A stretch of 64,000 bases of DNA from the NCBI GenBank assembly GCA_035691865.1, contig DASSIM010000084.1, positions 4,162 to 68,161 of the forward strand, read 5' to 3'. The first letter of the stretch is position 1; the number at the start of each line of letters is the position of its first letter. A program made the position numbers and the translations under genes. The stretch is from Nitrosopolaris sp035691865. Its GTDB lineage: Archaea > Thermoproteota > Nitrososphaeria > Nitrososphaerales > Nitrososphaeraceae. This document shows, piece after piece, positions 52,531 to 62,138 of the stretch. The notes beneath the pieces are model-generated. The model was not told where the DNA came from. It was given only the letters and a program-made list of their open reading frames with translations, and did no database searches.

Positions 52531-53913
52531 GTGAAGATAATAGTGCCTTCCGGAAGTGGCAGGTTATTTGGGACTAACGGCGTCAGAGGAGTTTTTGGTA
52601 GGGATCTTACACTCGATTTAATCGTCGATCTATCTTACTCCCTATCGACCCACTACAAGGATGGTCCGATTGTCGTGGGATGCGATGGAAGGGAGTCTAG
52701 CCCAATTATCTCACGCATTGTCCGTTCGACGATCAACTCCGCAGGCATAGATGTGCGTAATGCAGGTTTACTGCCCACCCCTTGTCTTCAATATGCTGTG
52801 CGGTTTCTTGACTACAACGGCGGGATAATGATAACTGCATCTCATAATCCTGCTGAATATAATGGGATTAAGCCAATCGCAGCGGACGGCGTGGAGATTT
52901 CAAGAGAAGACGAATTAGATATCGAAGCGATTTATTACTCGAAGAGATTTTCCAAAATCGATGGATATGGGTCAGATTTTCCTGACCTGCTGGTAGTCAA
53001 TTCCTACCTAAACGAAGTTACAAAGTTGATAGATGTCCAGACGATTCGTAAACGAAGGTTTACTATTGCGCTGGACGCCGGCAATGGTGTACAGGCGACT
53101 GTCGCCCCGTTACTTGCAGCAAGATTAGGGTGCAAGATAATCGCATTAAACAGTACCATAGATGGTACATTTCCCGCACGAGGATCGGAACCAACGCTGG
53201 ATAATCTCCAAGTTCTATCTAGCGTTGTAAGAGGTACTAGGGCAGATCTAGGAGTAGCGTATGATGGCGATGGCGACCGTAGCATGTTTTGTGATGAAAG
53301 AGGAGTGGTACACGCCGGCGATAGAACCGGAGCCAAAATCGTGAACCATTTATTAACCACGAAGCACAGAGGCGCTGATGTCGTATGTCCACTAAATTCT
53401 ACGATGGCTGTTTCAATAGTAGCAAATGAGGCCGGCTCAAAAGTGATCCATACGAAGGTTGGGAGCGTAGAAGTGTCACGGGAGATGGTCAAGAGAAAAT
53501 CGATAATAGGTCTAGAGGAAAATGGTGGTTTCATGTACGGGAAACTGAATGAAGTCAGAGATGGAGTCATGACGACAGCACTTGTATTAGACATGATGGC
53601 AAAAGAAAAGCAACCGCTGTCAACTCTGATGTCGTCGTTACCAAAGATATTTCAATACAAGGCGAAATTTAGATGCGACAAACAGAAAGCAAATGAGGTT
53701 GTACAATCATGTATGAACCACGGCAACTTTCAAACCGTTGAAACTCTAGATGGTGCAAAGATATGGATAGATGAAAAAACCTGGGTGATGGTAAGACCGA
53801 GTGGCACAGAGCCCATATTGAGAATGTATGCAGAATCTACAGACGAGAACCTATTGAATTCAAAGGTAAGAGAGTATAGGCGATTGATTGAAAGTACAAT
53901 TGATAAAATTTGA
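52531..53913 (+). CDS. glmM: Phosphoglucosamine/phosphomannomutase
   Basis: 460 residues, GTG start. Phosphoserine S104 in ITASHNPAEYNGIK; metal loop YDGDGDRSMF (~247-256); sugar loop GLEENGGFMYG; phosphate loop VRPSGTEPILRMYAE. Interconverts glucosamine-6-P and -1-P (or mannose phosphates) toward UDP-GlcNAc. Upstream of the ribosomal L7Ae operon. Confidence 0.92.
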   Translation: MKIIVPSGSGRLFGTNGVRGVFGRDLTLDLIVDLSYSLSTHYKDGPIVVGCDGRESSPIISRIVRSTINSAGIDVRNAGLLPTPCLQYAVRFLDYNGGIMITASHNPAEYNGIKPIAADGVEISREDELDIEAIYYSKRFSKIDGYGSDFPDLLVVNSYLNEVTKLIDVQTIRKRRFTIALDAGNGVQATVAPLLAARLGCKIIALNSTIDGTFPARGSEPTLDNLQVLSSVVRGTRADLGVAYDGDGDRSMFCDERGVVHAGDRTGAKIVNHLLTTKHRGADVVCPLNSTMAVSIVANEAGSKVIHTKVGSVEVSREMVKRKSIIGLEENGGFMYGKLNEVRDGVMTTALVLDMMAKEKQPLSTLMSSLPKIFQYKAKFRCDKQKANEVVQSCMNHGNFQTVETLDGAKIWIDEKTWVMVRPSGTEPILRMYAESTDENLLNSKVREYRRLIESTIDKI

Positions 53914-53922
53914 GATAGACAA

Positions 53923-53933
53923 CATTTTTAATA
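53923..53933 (+). promoter_or_regulatory. TATA-like box for the L7Ae operon
   Basis: CATTTTTAATA starts 10 bases after the glmM stop and 67 bases before the L7Ae ATG, allowing a ~30-nt leader that contains GGGTGAT (53974-53980), a plausible ribosome-binding site. Confidence 0.45.
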
Positions 53934-53989
53934 CTGTTATATGCCTCTTACAGAAGACTAAGATGATCCCAATGGGTGATAATTAAGCA

Positions 53990-54370
53990 ATGAGTAAACC
54001 ATATTATGTAAAATTTGAAACTCCAAAAGATCTGGTCAATGCTGTCTATGAGGCTGTACGTATAGCAAAGCAGAGCGGGAGGGTAAGAAAAGGCACCAAT
54101 GAAACTACTAAAGCAATCGAGCGGGGTACCAGTAGACTAGTTGTTATCGCAGAAGATGTTGAACCTCCTGAGGTTGTTGCCCATTTGCCAATTCTCTGCG
54201 AGGAGAGGAATGCGGCATACATTTTTGTACCTAGCAAGCAGCAGCTCGGGGCGTCTCTTGGAATAGATGTAGGTTCTGCGGCTGCAACGATCTTAGATGC
54301 AGGAGAAGGTCAGCATATCCTTGAACAGGTTGTAAGCTCTATTACGTCTATCAAGGCTAAAAAGGAATAG
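53990..54370 (+). CDS. rpl7ae: Ribosomal protein L7Ae
   Basis: 126 residues. KSGRVRKGTNETTKAIERGTSRLVVIAEDVEPPEVV and LPILCEERNAAYIFV are the kink-turn-binding fold. Also a component of box C/D, H/ACA and RNase P complexes in archaea. First gene of L7Ae-S28e-L24e-Ndk-aIF5B. Confidence 0.97.
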   Translation: MSKPYYVKFETPKDLVNAVYEAVRIAKQSGRVRKGTNETTKAIERGTSRLVVIAEDVEPPEVVAHLPILCEERNAAYIFVPSKQQLGASLGIDVGSAAATILDAGEGQHILEQVVSSITSIKAKKE

Positions 54371-54377
54371 TCGTTAA

Positions 54378-54593
54378 ATGAGTAAGACATCAGAAGAGAG
54401 GGTTATTCCTGCTGAGGTGATCCAAATCGTTGGCAGAACGGGTATTGCGGGTGAGGTCATACAGGTAAGAGTTAGAGTTCTCGAAGGAAAAGACAAGGGC
54501 CGTATCTTAACTAGAAATGTCAAAGGTTCAGTTAGAATGAATGACATTTTGATGCTCAGGGAAACTGAAAGAGAAGCGCGAAAGATAAAGTGA
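54378..54593 (+). CDS. rps28e: Ribosomal protein S28e
   Basis: 71 residues: PAEVIQIVGRTGIAGEVIQV, VRVLEGKDKGRILTRNVKG and C-terminal LRETEREARKIK are canonical. Seven bases after L7Ae. Confidence 0.96.
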   Translation: MSKTSEERVIPAEVIQIVGRTGIAGEVIQVRVRVLEGKDKGRILTRNVKGSVRMNDILMLRETEREARKIK

Positions 54594-54617
54594 TATCTCA
54601 AGCATTATCGTGGGTGG

Positions 54618-54836
54618 ATGGATATGAGTAAGACGGCGACATCGGTACGAAATTGCTTTTTCTGTGGCAGGCAAGTGACTACAGGGCAGGGTACAATGCT
54701 AATCAAAAATGACGGTTCAATTCAGTGGACATGTTCTAATAAATGTAAGAAGAATCTACGGAAGCTGAAACGTGACCCTAGAAAGTTCAAATGGACCACA
54801 AAATACGTGAAAGGTGGTACCAAGGTGAAAAAATAA
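54618..54836 (+). CDS. rpl24e: Ribosomal protein L24e
   Basis: 72 residues; zinc knuckles CFFCGRQV and CSNKCKKN, then LKRDPRKFKWTTKYV. ATG 54618 or 54624 (both in frame) may start it; a GGGTGGATGG ribosome-binding site overlaps the region just upstream. Confidence 0.95.
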   Translation: MDMSKTATSVRNCFFCGRQVTTGQGTMLIKNDGSIQWTCSNKCKKNLRKLKRDPRKFKWTTKYVKGGTKVKK

Positions 54837-54840
54837 TAGC

Positions 54841-55254
54841 ATGGTGGTAGAACAGACTCTTATCGTCGTCAAACCAGATGGCATTAGACGCCAATTAGCC
54901 GGCAGAATTCTGGCGAGGTTTGAGGAAAAAGGTTATCAGATCAAAAATATAAAATCGTTTAATTTTTCTATAGAGGAGGCTCGAGAATTCTACGCTCCAC
55001 ATAGGGATAAAGCTTTTTTTAACGATTTAGTAAAATTCATCTCATCGGGTTTGGTTCTTGCTTGTATACTTGAAGGAACCAATGCAGTAAATACTGTAAG
55101 ACTAATGGTAGGCGCAACCAAATCTTTTGAAGCGGCGCCTGGAACTATTAGAGGTGATCTTGGGATTGGTCTGACTGACAATGTAATTCACGCCTCTGAT
55201 TCATATGAAAGCTTCATAAAAGAGTCCAGAGTGATTTTTGATCGTATTTCATAA
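54841..55254 (+). CDS. ndk: Nucleoside diphosphate kinase
   Basis: 137 residues. TLIVVKPDGIRRQLAGRIL at the N-terminus and active-site His in DNVIHASDSYES. Balances NTP pools. Its TAA is followed immediately by the GTG of aIF5B. Confidence 0.97.
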   Translation: MVVEQTLIVVKPDGIRRQLAGRILARFEEKGYQIKNIKSFNFSIEEAREFYAPHRDKAFFNDLVKFISSGLVLACILEGTNAVNTVRLMVGATKSFEAAPGTIRGDLGIGLTDNVIHASDSYESFIKESRVIFDRIS

Positions 55255-57054
55255 GTGCATCTCCGACAGCCCGTAGTAGTGGTTTTAGGTCACGTAGACT
55301 CTGGCAAAACCTCTTTACTAGATAGAATTCGCGGGACTGCGGTCCAGGCCAGGGAAGTCGGAGGTATTACGCAGCATATTGGTGCAAGCTTTTTTCCTAT
55401 CGAAACTATAAAAGAGATTACCGGACTGTTGTATCAAAAACTAGCAAAAGCTGAAACTCAGATTCCAGGTTTACTGGTAATAGACACACCAGGACACGAG
55501 GTTTTTGCTAATCTACGAATGCGTGGAGGTTCAGCAGCAGATCTTGCAATAGTTGTTGTTGACGTAAACAAGGGATTTGAGCCTCAGACCATCGAAAGTG
55601 TGGGAATCCTTGCAAAAAGAAAGGTGCCATTTGTGATTGCTCTAAATAAGGTTGACGTCGTTAGTGGCTGGCGTAAATCAGATCGATCAAAAAATAAGGT
55701 CTCCTTCATCACCGATGAAATCAAAGAACAGGACAGTTCCGTGAATAGCCTGTTAGATGAAAAAATTTACGGGGTAGTAGGTGCACTTTCAAGAATGGGT
55801 TACAATTCAGAGGTGTTTTGGCGAGTTAAAAATTTCGCGAAAGAATTATCAATTGTGCCTGTGAGCGCAGTAACGGGAGTTGGAATACCGGAATTACTCG
55901 CGGTATTAGTCGGTCTTGCACAGCAATATATGGCTACCAAATTGGAAAGACACGATGGAGTGGCGAGAGGAATAATTCTCGAAATCACTGAAGAGGTGGG
56001 GTTAGGTCCGTCTGCAAACACTATCGTTCTTGATGGAGTATTAAGACAAGGTGATAGTATTGTTTTGGCAAAAAGAAACTCTGCCATAGTTACTAGAATC
56101 AAGTCCTTGCTTCTACCAAAACCGTTAGATGAGATGCGAGATCCGAGAGATAAATTTAAACCAGTCGCTGAAGTTGTAGCGGCGGCAGGCGTAAAAATAA
56201 CAGCCCCAGATCTAGAAGGTGTTCTTGCAGGTAGTCCATTGTATGTGCTAAAGAAGGGAGAGGATGAAGAGAGAATCAAGTCAATAGTGGATTCAGAAAT
56301 TAAAAGTGCCTTTATAGACACCAATTCTAACGGAGTTATACTAAAATGCGATACGATTGGTTCTATAGAGGCAGTTACGGACCTCCTCAAAAGGGAGAAG
56401 ATTACAATCCAAAGCGCTGATATTGGGCCAATTACCAGAAGAGATGTAATTGCAGCATCTGCGGTAAGAGAGAAGGACAGGTACATGGGCGTGGTTCTCG
56501 GATTTAATGTAAAAATTCTAGAGGAAGCCCTAAAAGAATCGCAGGAACGAAACGTTAAGATCATAAATGATCAAATAATATACAATTTAGTCCGATCATA
56601 TACGGACTGGATCAAGTTCCAAAAAGAGCATGAAGATTCCATTTTATTTAACGAGATAACACCGGTTTGTAAATTCCAATTTTTGAAGGGGTTCATATTT
56701 AGAAGGAATGACCCTGCCGTTTTCGGAGCAGAAATTCTAGTCGGTAAGCTTAGACAGAAAGTGCGAGTGATAAATGACGAAGGCAAGAAGATAGGCGTGA
56801 TACATCAAGTCCAAGAAAATGGCAAATCGATAGAAGAAGCAACCAAGGGGATGCAAATTGCAGTCTCTATTAGAGGGCCAGTAATTGGAAGACAAATCAA
56901 CGAGGGAGATGTTTTCTATGCTGATCTTAATAGCAAGGAGGCAAAGATGCTGTTAGAACGTTTTAAGGTAAGATTGAACTCAGAAGAGGAAGATATTTTC
57001 GGCAAAATTTTATCACTGAAAAGAAACGAAGATCCGGCATTTGGTTACTTGTAG
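55255..57054 (+). CDS. infB: Translation initiation factor aIF5B
   Basis: 599 residues. G1 VLGHVDSGKTSLLDRIRG, G3 IDTPGHEVFANLRMRGG, G4 ALNKVDVVSGW. Promotes subunit joining. GTG start abuts the ndk stop codon, indicating coupling. No intein, which some archaeal homologs carry. Confidence 0.97.
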   Translation: MHLRQPVVVVLGHVDSGKTSLLDRIRGTAVQAREVGGITQHIGASFFPIETIKEITGLLYQKLAKAETQIPGLLVIDTPGHEVFANLRMRGGSAADLAIVVVDVNKGFEPQTIESVGILAKRKVPFVIALNKVDVVSGWRKSDRSKNKVSFITDEIKEQDSSVNSLLDEKIYGVVGALSRMGYNSEVFWRVKNFAKELSIVPVSAVTGVGIPELLAVLVGLAQQYMATKLERHDGVARGIILEITEEVGLGPSANTIVLDGVLRQGDSIVLAKRNSAIVTRIKSLLLPKPLDEMRDPRDKFKPVAEVVAAAGVKITAPDLEGVLAGSPLYVLKKGEDEERIKSIVDSEIKSAFIDTNSNGVILKCDTIGSIEAVTDLLKREKITIQSADIGPITRRDVIAASAVREKDRYMGVVLGFNVKILEEALKESQERNVKIINDQIIYNLVRSYTDWIKFQKEHEDSILFNEITPVCKFQFLKGFIFRRNDPAVFGAEILVGKLRQKVRVINDEGKKIGVIHQVQENGKSIEEATKGMQIAVSIRGPVIGRQINEGDVFYADLNSKEAKMLLERFKVRLNSEEEDIFGKILSLKRNEDPAFGYL

Positions 57055-57093
57055 ACCGTAATCGACTAACTTGAACCATTCACTTGTGAGACG

Positions 57094-57441
57094 TTATTGG
57101 TATTTTTGCAGCAATCCCTCTAAACCTTTTTCTCCGACTGCGCCCACAGCCCTATCTATTGCCTTGCCGTTCATGAAAATAATAAATGTGGGAATCGCAT
57201 ATACGTCAAATTTCATGGCAACCCCTTGGTTGTCGTCAACATTCAACCTTGCGAATATTACCTTTTCGCCATACTTTTTGGCTAACTTATCGAAAATAGG
57301 TAGCATGAATTGACATGGCCCGCACCACGTTGCCCAAAAATCCACCAATACGGGTTTGGTTCCACTTATTATCTCGCCAAAGTTTTTCTCGGAAAGCTCC
57401 ATTAAAGCCTGCATACTAGTACCTTTTTTTTCCTCGCTCAT
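57094..57441 (-). CDS. trxA: Thioredoxin
   Basis: 115 residues, active site WCGPC at 39-43, cis-Pro in AIPTFIIFMNG. Standard size. Cytoplasmic disulfide reductant. Convergent with aIF5B. Confidence 0.95.
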   Translation of the reverse strand: MSEEKKGTSMQALMELSEKNFGEIISGTKPVLVDFWATWCGPCQFMLPIFDKLAKKYGEKVIFARLNVDDNQGVAMKFDVYAIPTFIIFMNGKAIDRAVGAVGEKGLEGLLQKYQ

Positions 57442-57543
57442 TGCACGAAAAGTAAAGCAGCAATTTGATATTTAAGATTTTGTCATCAATCAATTGTCCG
57501 AGTATGGCTATTTGGTCACTTTTGTTGTCGCTACAATGCCTTG

Positions 57544-57969
57544 TCAGAGGTCAACCAAAAAGCGAATAGTCACCTCTTCGCAACTTTGCTTGATTTGCAT
57601 TTCATGATATGTTATTGCTTTTATCTCGATTTTGTAATGGTGCCTCTTTAAATCGATGTGTTCCCCCTTTGCGACCGCGTTGATCGAATACATACCATTG
57701 CATCCAGAAATGATGACTGTTGAATCTGAAACTAGGATATTGTCTATTAGCATTATTAGCATGACCTTCTCTAGCCAGTTGTAAAGTAAACTCTTAAGAT
57801 CATGTCCCTCGGCGTAGACACTGAATTCAGTATCGGGAATGACATCAGATAGTTCGAACATTGTATTGACGAGGGCCTGGGCAGAATTTGCAAAAGCTTC
57901 TTCCAGTGTACGTCCATATGCCTCAATAATAACGTCAGTCATATGATCTAAGTAGCGAAAGCCTGTCAT
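57544..57969 (-). CDS. Archease
   Basis: 141 residues: FRYLDHMTDVIIEAYG with metal-binding Asp/His, AEGHDLKSLLYNWLEKVM, and final EVTIRFLVDL. It activates RtcB RNA ligase, which joins tRNA exons after intron excision; relevant here because the tRNA-Leu at 50564 has two introns. Divergent from hisS. Confidence 0.93.
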   Translation of the reverse strand: MTGFRYLDHMTDVIIEAYGRTLEEAFANSAQALVNTMFELSDVIPDTEFSVYAEGHDLKSLLYNWLEKVMLIMLIDNILVSDSTVIISGCNGMYSINAVAKGEHIDLKRHHYKIEIKAITYHEMQIKQSCEEVTIRFLVDL

Positions 57970-58041
57970 ATTGCCTAATTTTGCCTTATTTCCTTATAAT
58001 TGATCGTAAAATCTAAATGCCCACCCCGAATTTCCTTGATT

Positions 58042-59328
58042 ATGAAGTTAGAGCTTCCACGAGGAATGAGGGACCTCGGATCGGATGAGCTCTTTGGAAT
58101 CAATCACATCAAAGAGAAATTCTTTGAAACTACGAGGCTATTTAACTTTAAGAGTATCGAGCCCTCTCCGATAGAAATGCTTGCCACACTCGAGGCAAAG
58201 GCCGGCCCTTCGATATCCAACGACATATACAGCTTTACTGATAAAGGGGGCCGAAATATTGCTTTAAGATTTGACCTTACTATTGGATTAACACGCTTTA
58301 TTGCTTCGAGACGGGATTTAAAAATGCCGTCTAAAATTGCTGCTTTTGCTGGCGTTTGGAGATACGACGAGCCACAGGCAGCACGATATAGGTATTTCCA
58401 CCAATGGGATATTGAGGTTTACGGCACATTTAGCTTAGAATCCGATGCGGAAGTAATCGAATTTGTTTCGACCTTTCTCAAAAAGCTCGGATTGAAGGTC
58501 ATCATTGAAATAAATGATCTTCAGTTGATTGAGCAGTATATTGAAAAAGTTCTCGGGGTCTATGATCAAAAGATTGTCCGTGAAATGCTAAGAGCGCTGG
58601 ACAAAGTTCCGAAGAAGGGCCTTGAAGAAGTTCTCAAAGAATACTCAACCACGATAGACTCTAGTCAATTACGAAGCTTGCTAGATCTTTCCAGAATCAA
58701 GGGTAGTCTTGAAGAGGTTAAGTCAATTCTCGAAACAAAAGGCCTGATAAGCTGGCGAAATTTAGACGAGTTAATGGATTCCTTGAAGTCGAGGAACGTT
58801 GAGGACACTAGGATTAACTTGGGCGTGGTGCGAGGGCTAGACTATTATTCCGGTATTGTCTTTGAAGCAGTCGATCCCCTTGTGGATGTTGGTGCACTGG
58901 TCGGTGGGGGACGATATGACATCTTAACGAATGCCTTCGGAAGGAAGGACGTCGGCGCCTCGGGTGCTGCTGGTGGAGTCGAAAGAATAGTGCTGGCGAT
59001 GCAAAAACGTGGACTTTTGGATCCACTAAAAACTCCGATAGTCTACGTTGCTTACACTTCGCTTAGTGTTAGAAAACACGTTCTGGAAATAGTATCTGAT
59101 CTTAGGAAATCAGGCATTTATACCGATTATGATATTCAGGGAAGGTCTATTCGAAGACAACTAGAAGAGGCATACACCAAAAACTCGCTTTTGATAGTTG
59201 TCGTTGTCCAAGGGGAAATAGAAAATGGACTTGTGACCCTAAAGTACATGAAGGACCATACCGAAATTAAATTAAAGGTGAACCACCTTCAGGAAGCCGT
59301 AGGTAGCGTGTTCCGTCAGGTCAAGTGA
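58042..59328 (+). CDS. hisS: Histidyl-tRNA synthetase
   Basis: 428 residues from ATG 58042 (MKLELPRGMRDL, the usual N-terminus; the ATG at 58000 adds 14 unlikely residues). Motif 2 VWRYDEPQAARYRYFHQWDIEVYG; His A/B motifs GLDYYSGIVFEA and GGGRYD; motif 3 GAAGGVERI. C-terminal anticodon domain present. Confidence 0.95.
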   Translation: MKLELPRGMRDLGSDELFGINHIKEKFFETTRLFNFKSIEPSPIEMLATLEAKAGPSISNDIYSFTDKGGRNIALRFDLTIGLTRFIASRRDLKMPSKIAAFAGVWRYDEPQAARYRYFHQWDIEVYGTFSLESDAEVIEFVSTFLKKLGLKVIIEINDLQLIEQYIEKVLGVYDQKIVREMLRALDKVPKKGLEEVLKEYSTTIDSSQLRSLLDLSRIKGSLEEVKSILETKGLISWRNLDELMDSLKSRNVEDTRINLGVVRGLDYYSGIVFEAVDPLVDVGALVGGGRYDILTNAFGRKDVGASGAAGGVERIVLAMQKRGLLDPLKTPIVYVAYTSLSVRKHVLEIVSDLRKSGIYTDYDIQGRSIRRQLEEAYTKNSLLIVVVVQGEIENGLVTLKYMKDHTEIKLKVNHLQEAVGSVFRQVK

Positions 59329-59577
59329 ATCGTGTTAGGTTTTCTGAAAGTCCTAAGTTTTTGCTTTCATGTTGCTTCGTTATCGTTAGCATAGAACAGC
59401 ACGTCGGAGCTTCGTTGTCCTTGTGTGCAAAAAATTAGCCTCTCAACTAATCTTATTTCCCCTTCCCAAGATTTGCGAAAATTACTTTTGTTGATGGGTA
59501 AACATTTTTTCTCTTATTTTGGGTTACAAAGATTTTTATGAGAATGCTTTACCTCCCGTAGCAGCTGGAAGGAATAG

Positions 59578-61290
59578 TTGGTCGATTCTATCTCTCATGA
59601 TGTATTAATCATAGGTTCAGGTCTAGCAGGGTTGAGAGCAGCCATTTCTTCTGCCGCCGCAAATGAGAAATTGGAGATAGCAGTGGTCTCGAAGGTCCAG
59701 GTCATGCGATCTCACTCTGTGTCTGCAGAAGGCGGAACTGCGGCTGTACTGTTCGAGGAAGAAGGAGACAATCAAGAATCTCACATATACGACACGATTA
59801 AAGGTAGCGACTTTCTTGCCGATCAGGACGTAGCTGAACGACTGGTACGTGAAATGCCTTACGAAATTTATCAACTAGACCATTGGGGCATGCCGTGGTC
59901 TAGAAGAAATGATGGGAGAATCGACCAGCGCAATTTCGGAGGTTACTCATTTCCCAGAGCAACTTACGCTCAAGACAAGGTAGGGTTTTACGAGATGCAA
60001 ACGCTCTATGACACATCTCTGAAATTTGACAATATCCGTTATTATAATGAGTGGTTTTGCACCTCTATCCTGAGAGATGAAAATAGTTTTCGAGGAGTCA
60101 CTGCTCTAGAAATGAAAACGGGGAATTTTTTCAAACTTTTGGCGCCTGCCGGGATAATATGTACGGGTGGAGCAGGTAGGATATACAGTTTCTCAACTTA
60201 TGCATATTCGTCAACGCCCGATGGTTTGGATATGGCCTACCGTGCAGGAATTGGCATTAAGGACATGGAATTTGTGCAGTTCCATCCAACGGGGATTTTA
60301 CCTTCTGGCATACTAATTACAGAAGGCGCAAGAGGAGAAGGTGGATATCTTATCAATTCTGAAGGCGAGCGTTTTATGAAAAAGTATGCACCAGAAAAGC
60401 TCGAGTTGGCGTCAAGGGATGTCGTCTCTCGAGCTATGATCCTAGAGATTCAGCAAGGTAAAGGCTTTAAGCACGAATCCGGTGCGGACTGCCTCAAACT
60501 TGATCTTACCCATTTAGGGGCTGAGCATATAAAAGAACGATTAGCAGGAATTCGGGATATCGGAATTAAATTCTCTGGTATAGACGTGATCGATGAACCA
60601 ATTGAGATCAGACCAGTTTGTCATTATATGATGGGCGGAATTCACACTAATATCGAAGGGGCATCTGAGATCAGAGGGTTGTGGGCCGCAGGGGAGGCGG
60701 CTTGTAATAGTGTTCACGGAGCAAACAGGTTGGGTGCAAACTCAACCTCAGAATGTCTTGTTTGGGGTCGAATTACTGGCGAGTTGGCTGCGCAATATGC
60801 ATCTAGCAACAAAGCTGCATCGGGATCAGTGTCTTCTCAACAGGTCTTGGAAGAGGAAAAGAGAATTTATGATGGCATTTTCAGAGGTAGGGGGGAAGTG
60901 AATCCGTATCAACTTAGAAGGGATCTGACCGATATTATGGATGCAAGGGCATATGTCTTCAGAGATGAAGAAGGTATGAAAGAAGGATTAAAAAAATTAA
61001 CTGCACTGAAAACCTCGTCATGGAAGCACGTAGATGACAAGGCACAAGAATACAACACTAATTTTATAAATGTGATGGAGATAGATTCTATGTTAAGGAT
61101 AGCAGAGATAGTGCTAGTGGGGGGTTTGAGTAGACAAGAATCAAGGGGAGCACACGCACGGACTGATTATCCTAGAAGGGATGACGTGAACTTCCTGAAA
61201 CACACTTTGGCATATTATGGCGACCAGCCAAAAATCAATTGGGCTCCAGTCACTATTACTCGTTATGCTCCTATGGAGAGAAAATATTAG
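59578..61290 (+). CDS. sdhA: Succinate dehydrogenase flavoprotein subunit
   Basis: 570 residues, TTG start. FAD-binding IIGSGLAGLRAA (11-22); His46 in RSHSVSAEGG for covalent FAD; QFHPTGILPSGILITEGARGEGG active-site region; C-terminal ESRGAHARTDYPRRDD. First gene of the A-C-D-B operon. Succinate:quinone oxidoreductase of the TCA cycle. Confidence 0.97.
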   Translation: MVDSISHDVLIIGSGLAGLRAAISSAAANEKLEIAVVSKVQVMRSHSVSAEGGTAAVLFEEEGDNQESHIYDTIKGSDFLADQDVAERLVREMPYEIYQLDHWGMPWSRRNDGRIDQRNFGGYSFPRATYAQDKVGFYEMQTLYDTSLKFDNIRYYNEWFCTSILRDENSFRGVTALEMKTGNFFKLLAPAGIICTGGAGRIYSFSTYAYSSTPDGLDMAYRAGIGIKDMEFVQFHPTGILPSGILITEGARGEGGYLINSEGERFMKKYAPEKLELASRDVVSRAMILEIQQGKGFKHESGADCLKLDLTHLGAEHIKERLAGIRDIGIKFSGIDVIDEPIEIRPVCHYMMGGIHTNIEGASEIRGLWAAGEAACNSVHGANRLGANSTSECLVWGRITGELAAQYASSNKAASGSVSSQQVLEEEKRIYDGIFRGRGEVNPYQLRRDLTDIMDARAYVFRDEEGMKEGLKKLTALKTSSWKHVDDKAQEYNTNFINVMEIDSMLRIAEIVLVGGLSRQESRGAHARTDYPRRDDVNFLKHTLAYYGDQPKINWAPVTITRYAPMERKY

Positions 61291-61760
61291 TGAGTACATC
61301 AAACCGAAGGGGCCTCAAGGCAACTGAAGAAGACCGGAACAACCGTGAGGGGTTAAAGGGTTGGCTAAATCCGGCTAGGTACGGCTGGGAGCGTGTGTCA
61401 TACTGGCTACAGAGATTAACAGGGATATTTCTTTTAATATATTTCATTGGTCATATATACGAGACAAGCTCGCTAACCGGCGGTGCAGGCGCTTGGAACG
61501 CAATGTTACAGTTTACGGAAACACCTTGGGGGCATCTCTTTTTGATTCTAGTTATCGGAACAAGTACATATCATTCTATTAATGGCATTAGATTGATATT
61601 CACAGAAGCAGGAAGGGGACTCGGACAGCCTGGAAGACCTGACTACCCATATGACGCTCTCTCACTGAATTATAGGCAGAAATCCGGAATATGGATTGCA
61701 CTGCTTCTGGCAGCGGTCGCAATGGTCTATGGGGGCAACGTGCTCTTCGGCGGAGATTAA
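61290..61760 (+). CDS. sdhC: Succinate dehydrogenase membrane subunit C (cytochrome b-like)
   Basis: GTG start uses the last base of the sdhA stop codon. 156 residues with three membrane helices (TGIFLLIYFIGHIYET; HLFLILVIGTSTYHSINGIRLIF; IWIALLLAAVAMVYGGNVL). Heme-ligand candidates His in FIGHIYE and YHSINGIRL. Confidence 0.9.
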   Translation: MSTSNRRGLKATEEDRNNREGLKGWLNPARYGWERVSYWLQRLTGIFLLIYFIGHIYETSSLTGGAGAWNAMLQFTETPWGHLFLILVIGTSTYHSINGIRLIFTEAGRGLGQPGRPDYPYDALSLNYRQKSGIWIALLLAAVAMVYGGNVLFGGD

Positions 61761-61786
61761 AGAAACAAGAATAATGTGATTGAGCT

Positions 61787-62137
61787 ATGCTGCGCGAGAG
61801 ACAAATAATGAGGATACATTACATCACAGGACTAGCTGCGTTATTCGTAGTTGCAATTCATATTCTGATGCGTTTAATAATGCCATTTCATATGAGCCTG
61901 CAGTACTCAAACGTAGTTTCAAATTACCATAACTTGCCTTATGTGGTTCTATTGGAATCAATACTTGTGCTTCTCGCTATCCATGGCTTCAACGGCTTGC
62001 GAATTATTTTGTTGGAGTTCCGACAGAACAGGACATGGGAAAATGGTGTTACGATATCTACGATTGCTGCAATGATAGCAATAATTGCGTTTGGTACTAG
62101 AACAATAATTATCGCTAATGGACTTGGAGTGGTATGA
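61787..62137 (+). CDS. sdhD: Succinate dehydrogenase membrane subunit D
   Basis: 116 residues, three helices (ITGLAALFVVAIHILMRLI; YVVLLESILVLLAIHGFNGLRIIL; ISTIAAMIAIIAFGTRTII). The HGFNGLRIILLE motif matches the heme/quinone side of SdhC/D. 26 bases after sdhC. Confidence 0.88.
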   Translation: MLRERQIMRIHYITGLAALFVVAIHILMRLIMPFHMSLQYSNVVSNYHNLPYVVLLESILVLLAIHGFNGLRIILLEFRQNRTWENGVTISTIAAMIAIIAFGTRTIIIANGLGVV

Positions 62138-62138
62138 A

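Noticed and set aside
52346..52534. 62-codon frame upstream of glmM
   Set aside because: Overlaps the glmM start, no ribosome-binding site and no family pattern.
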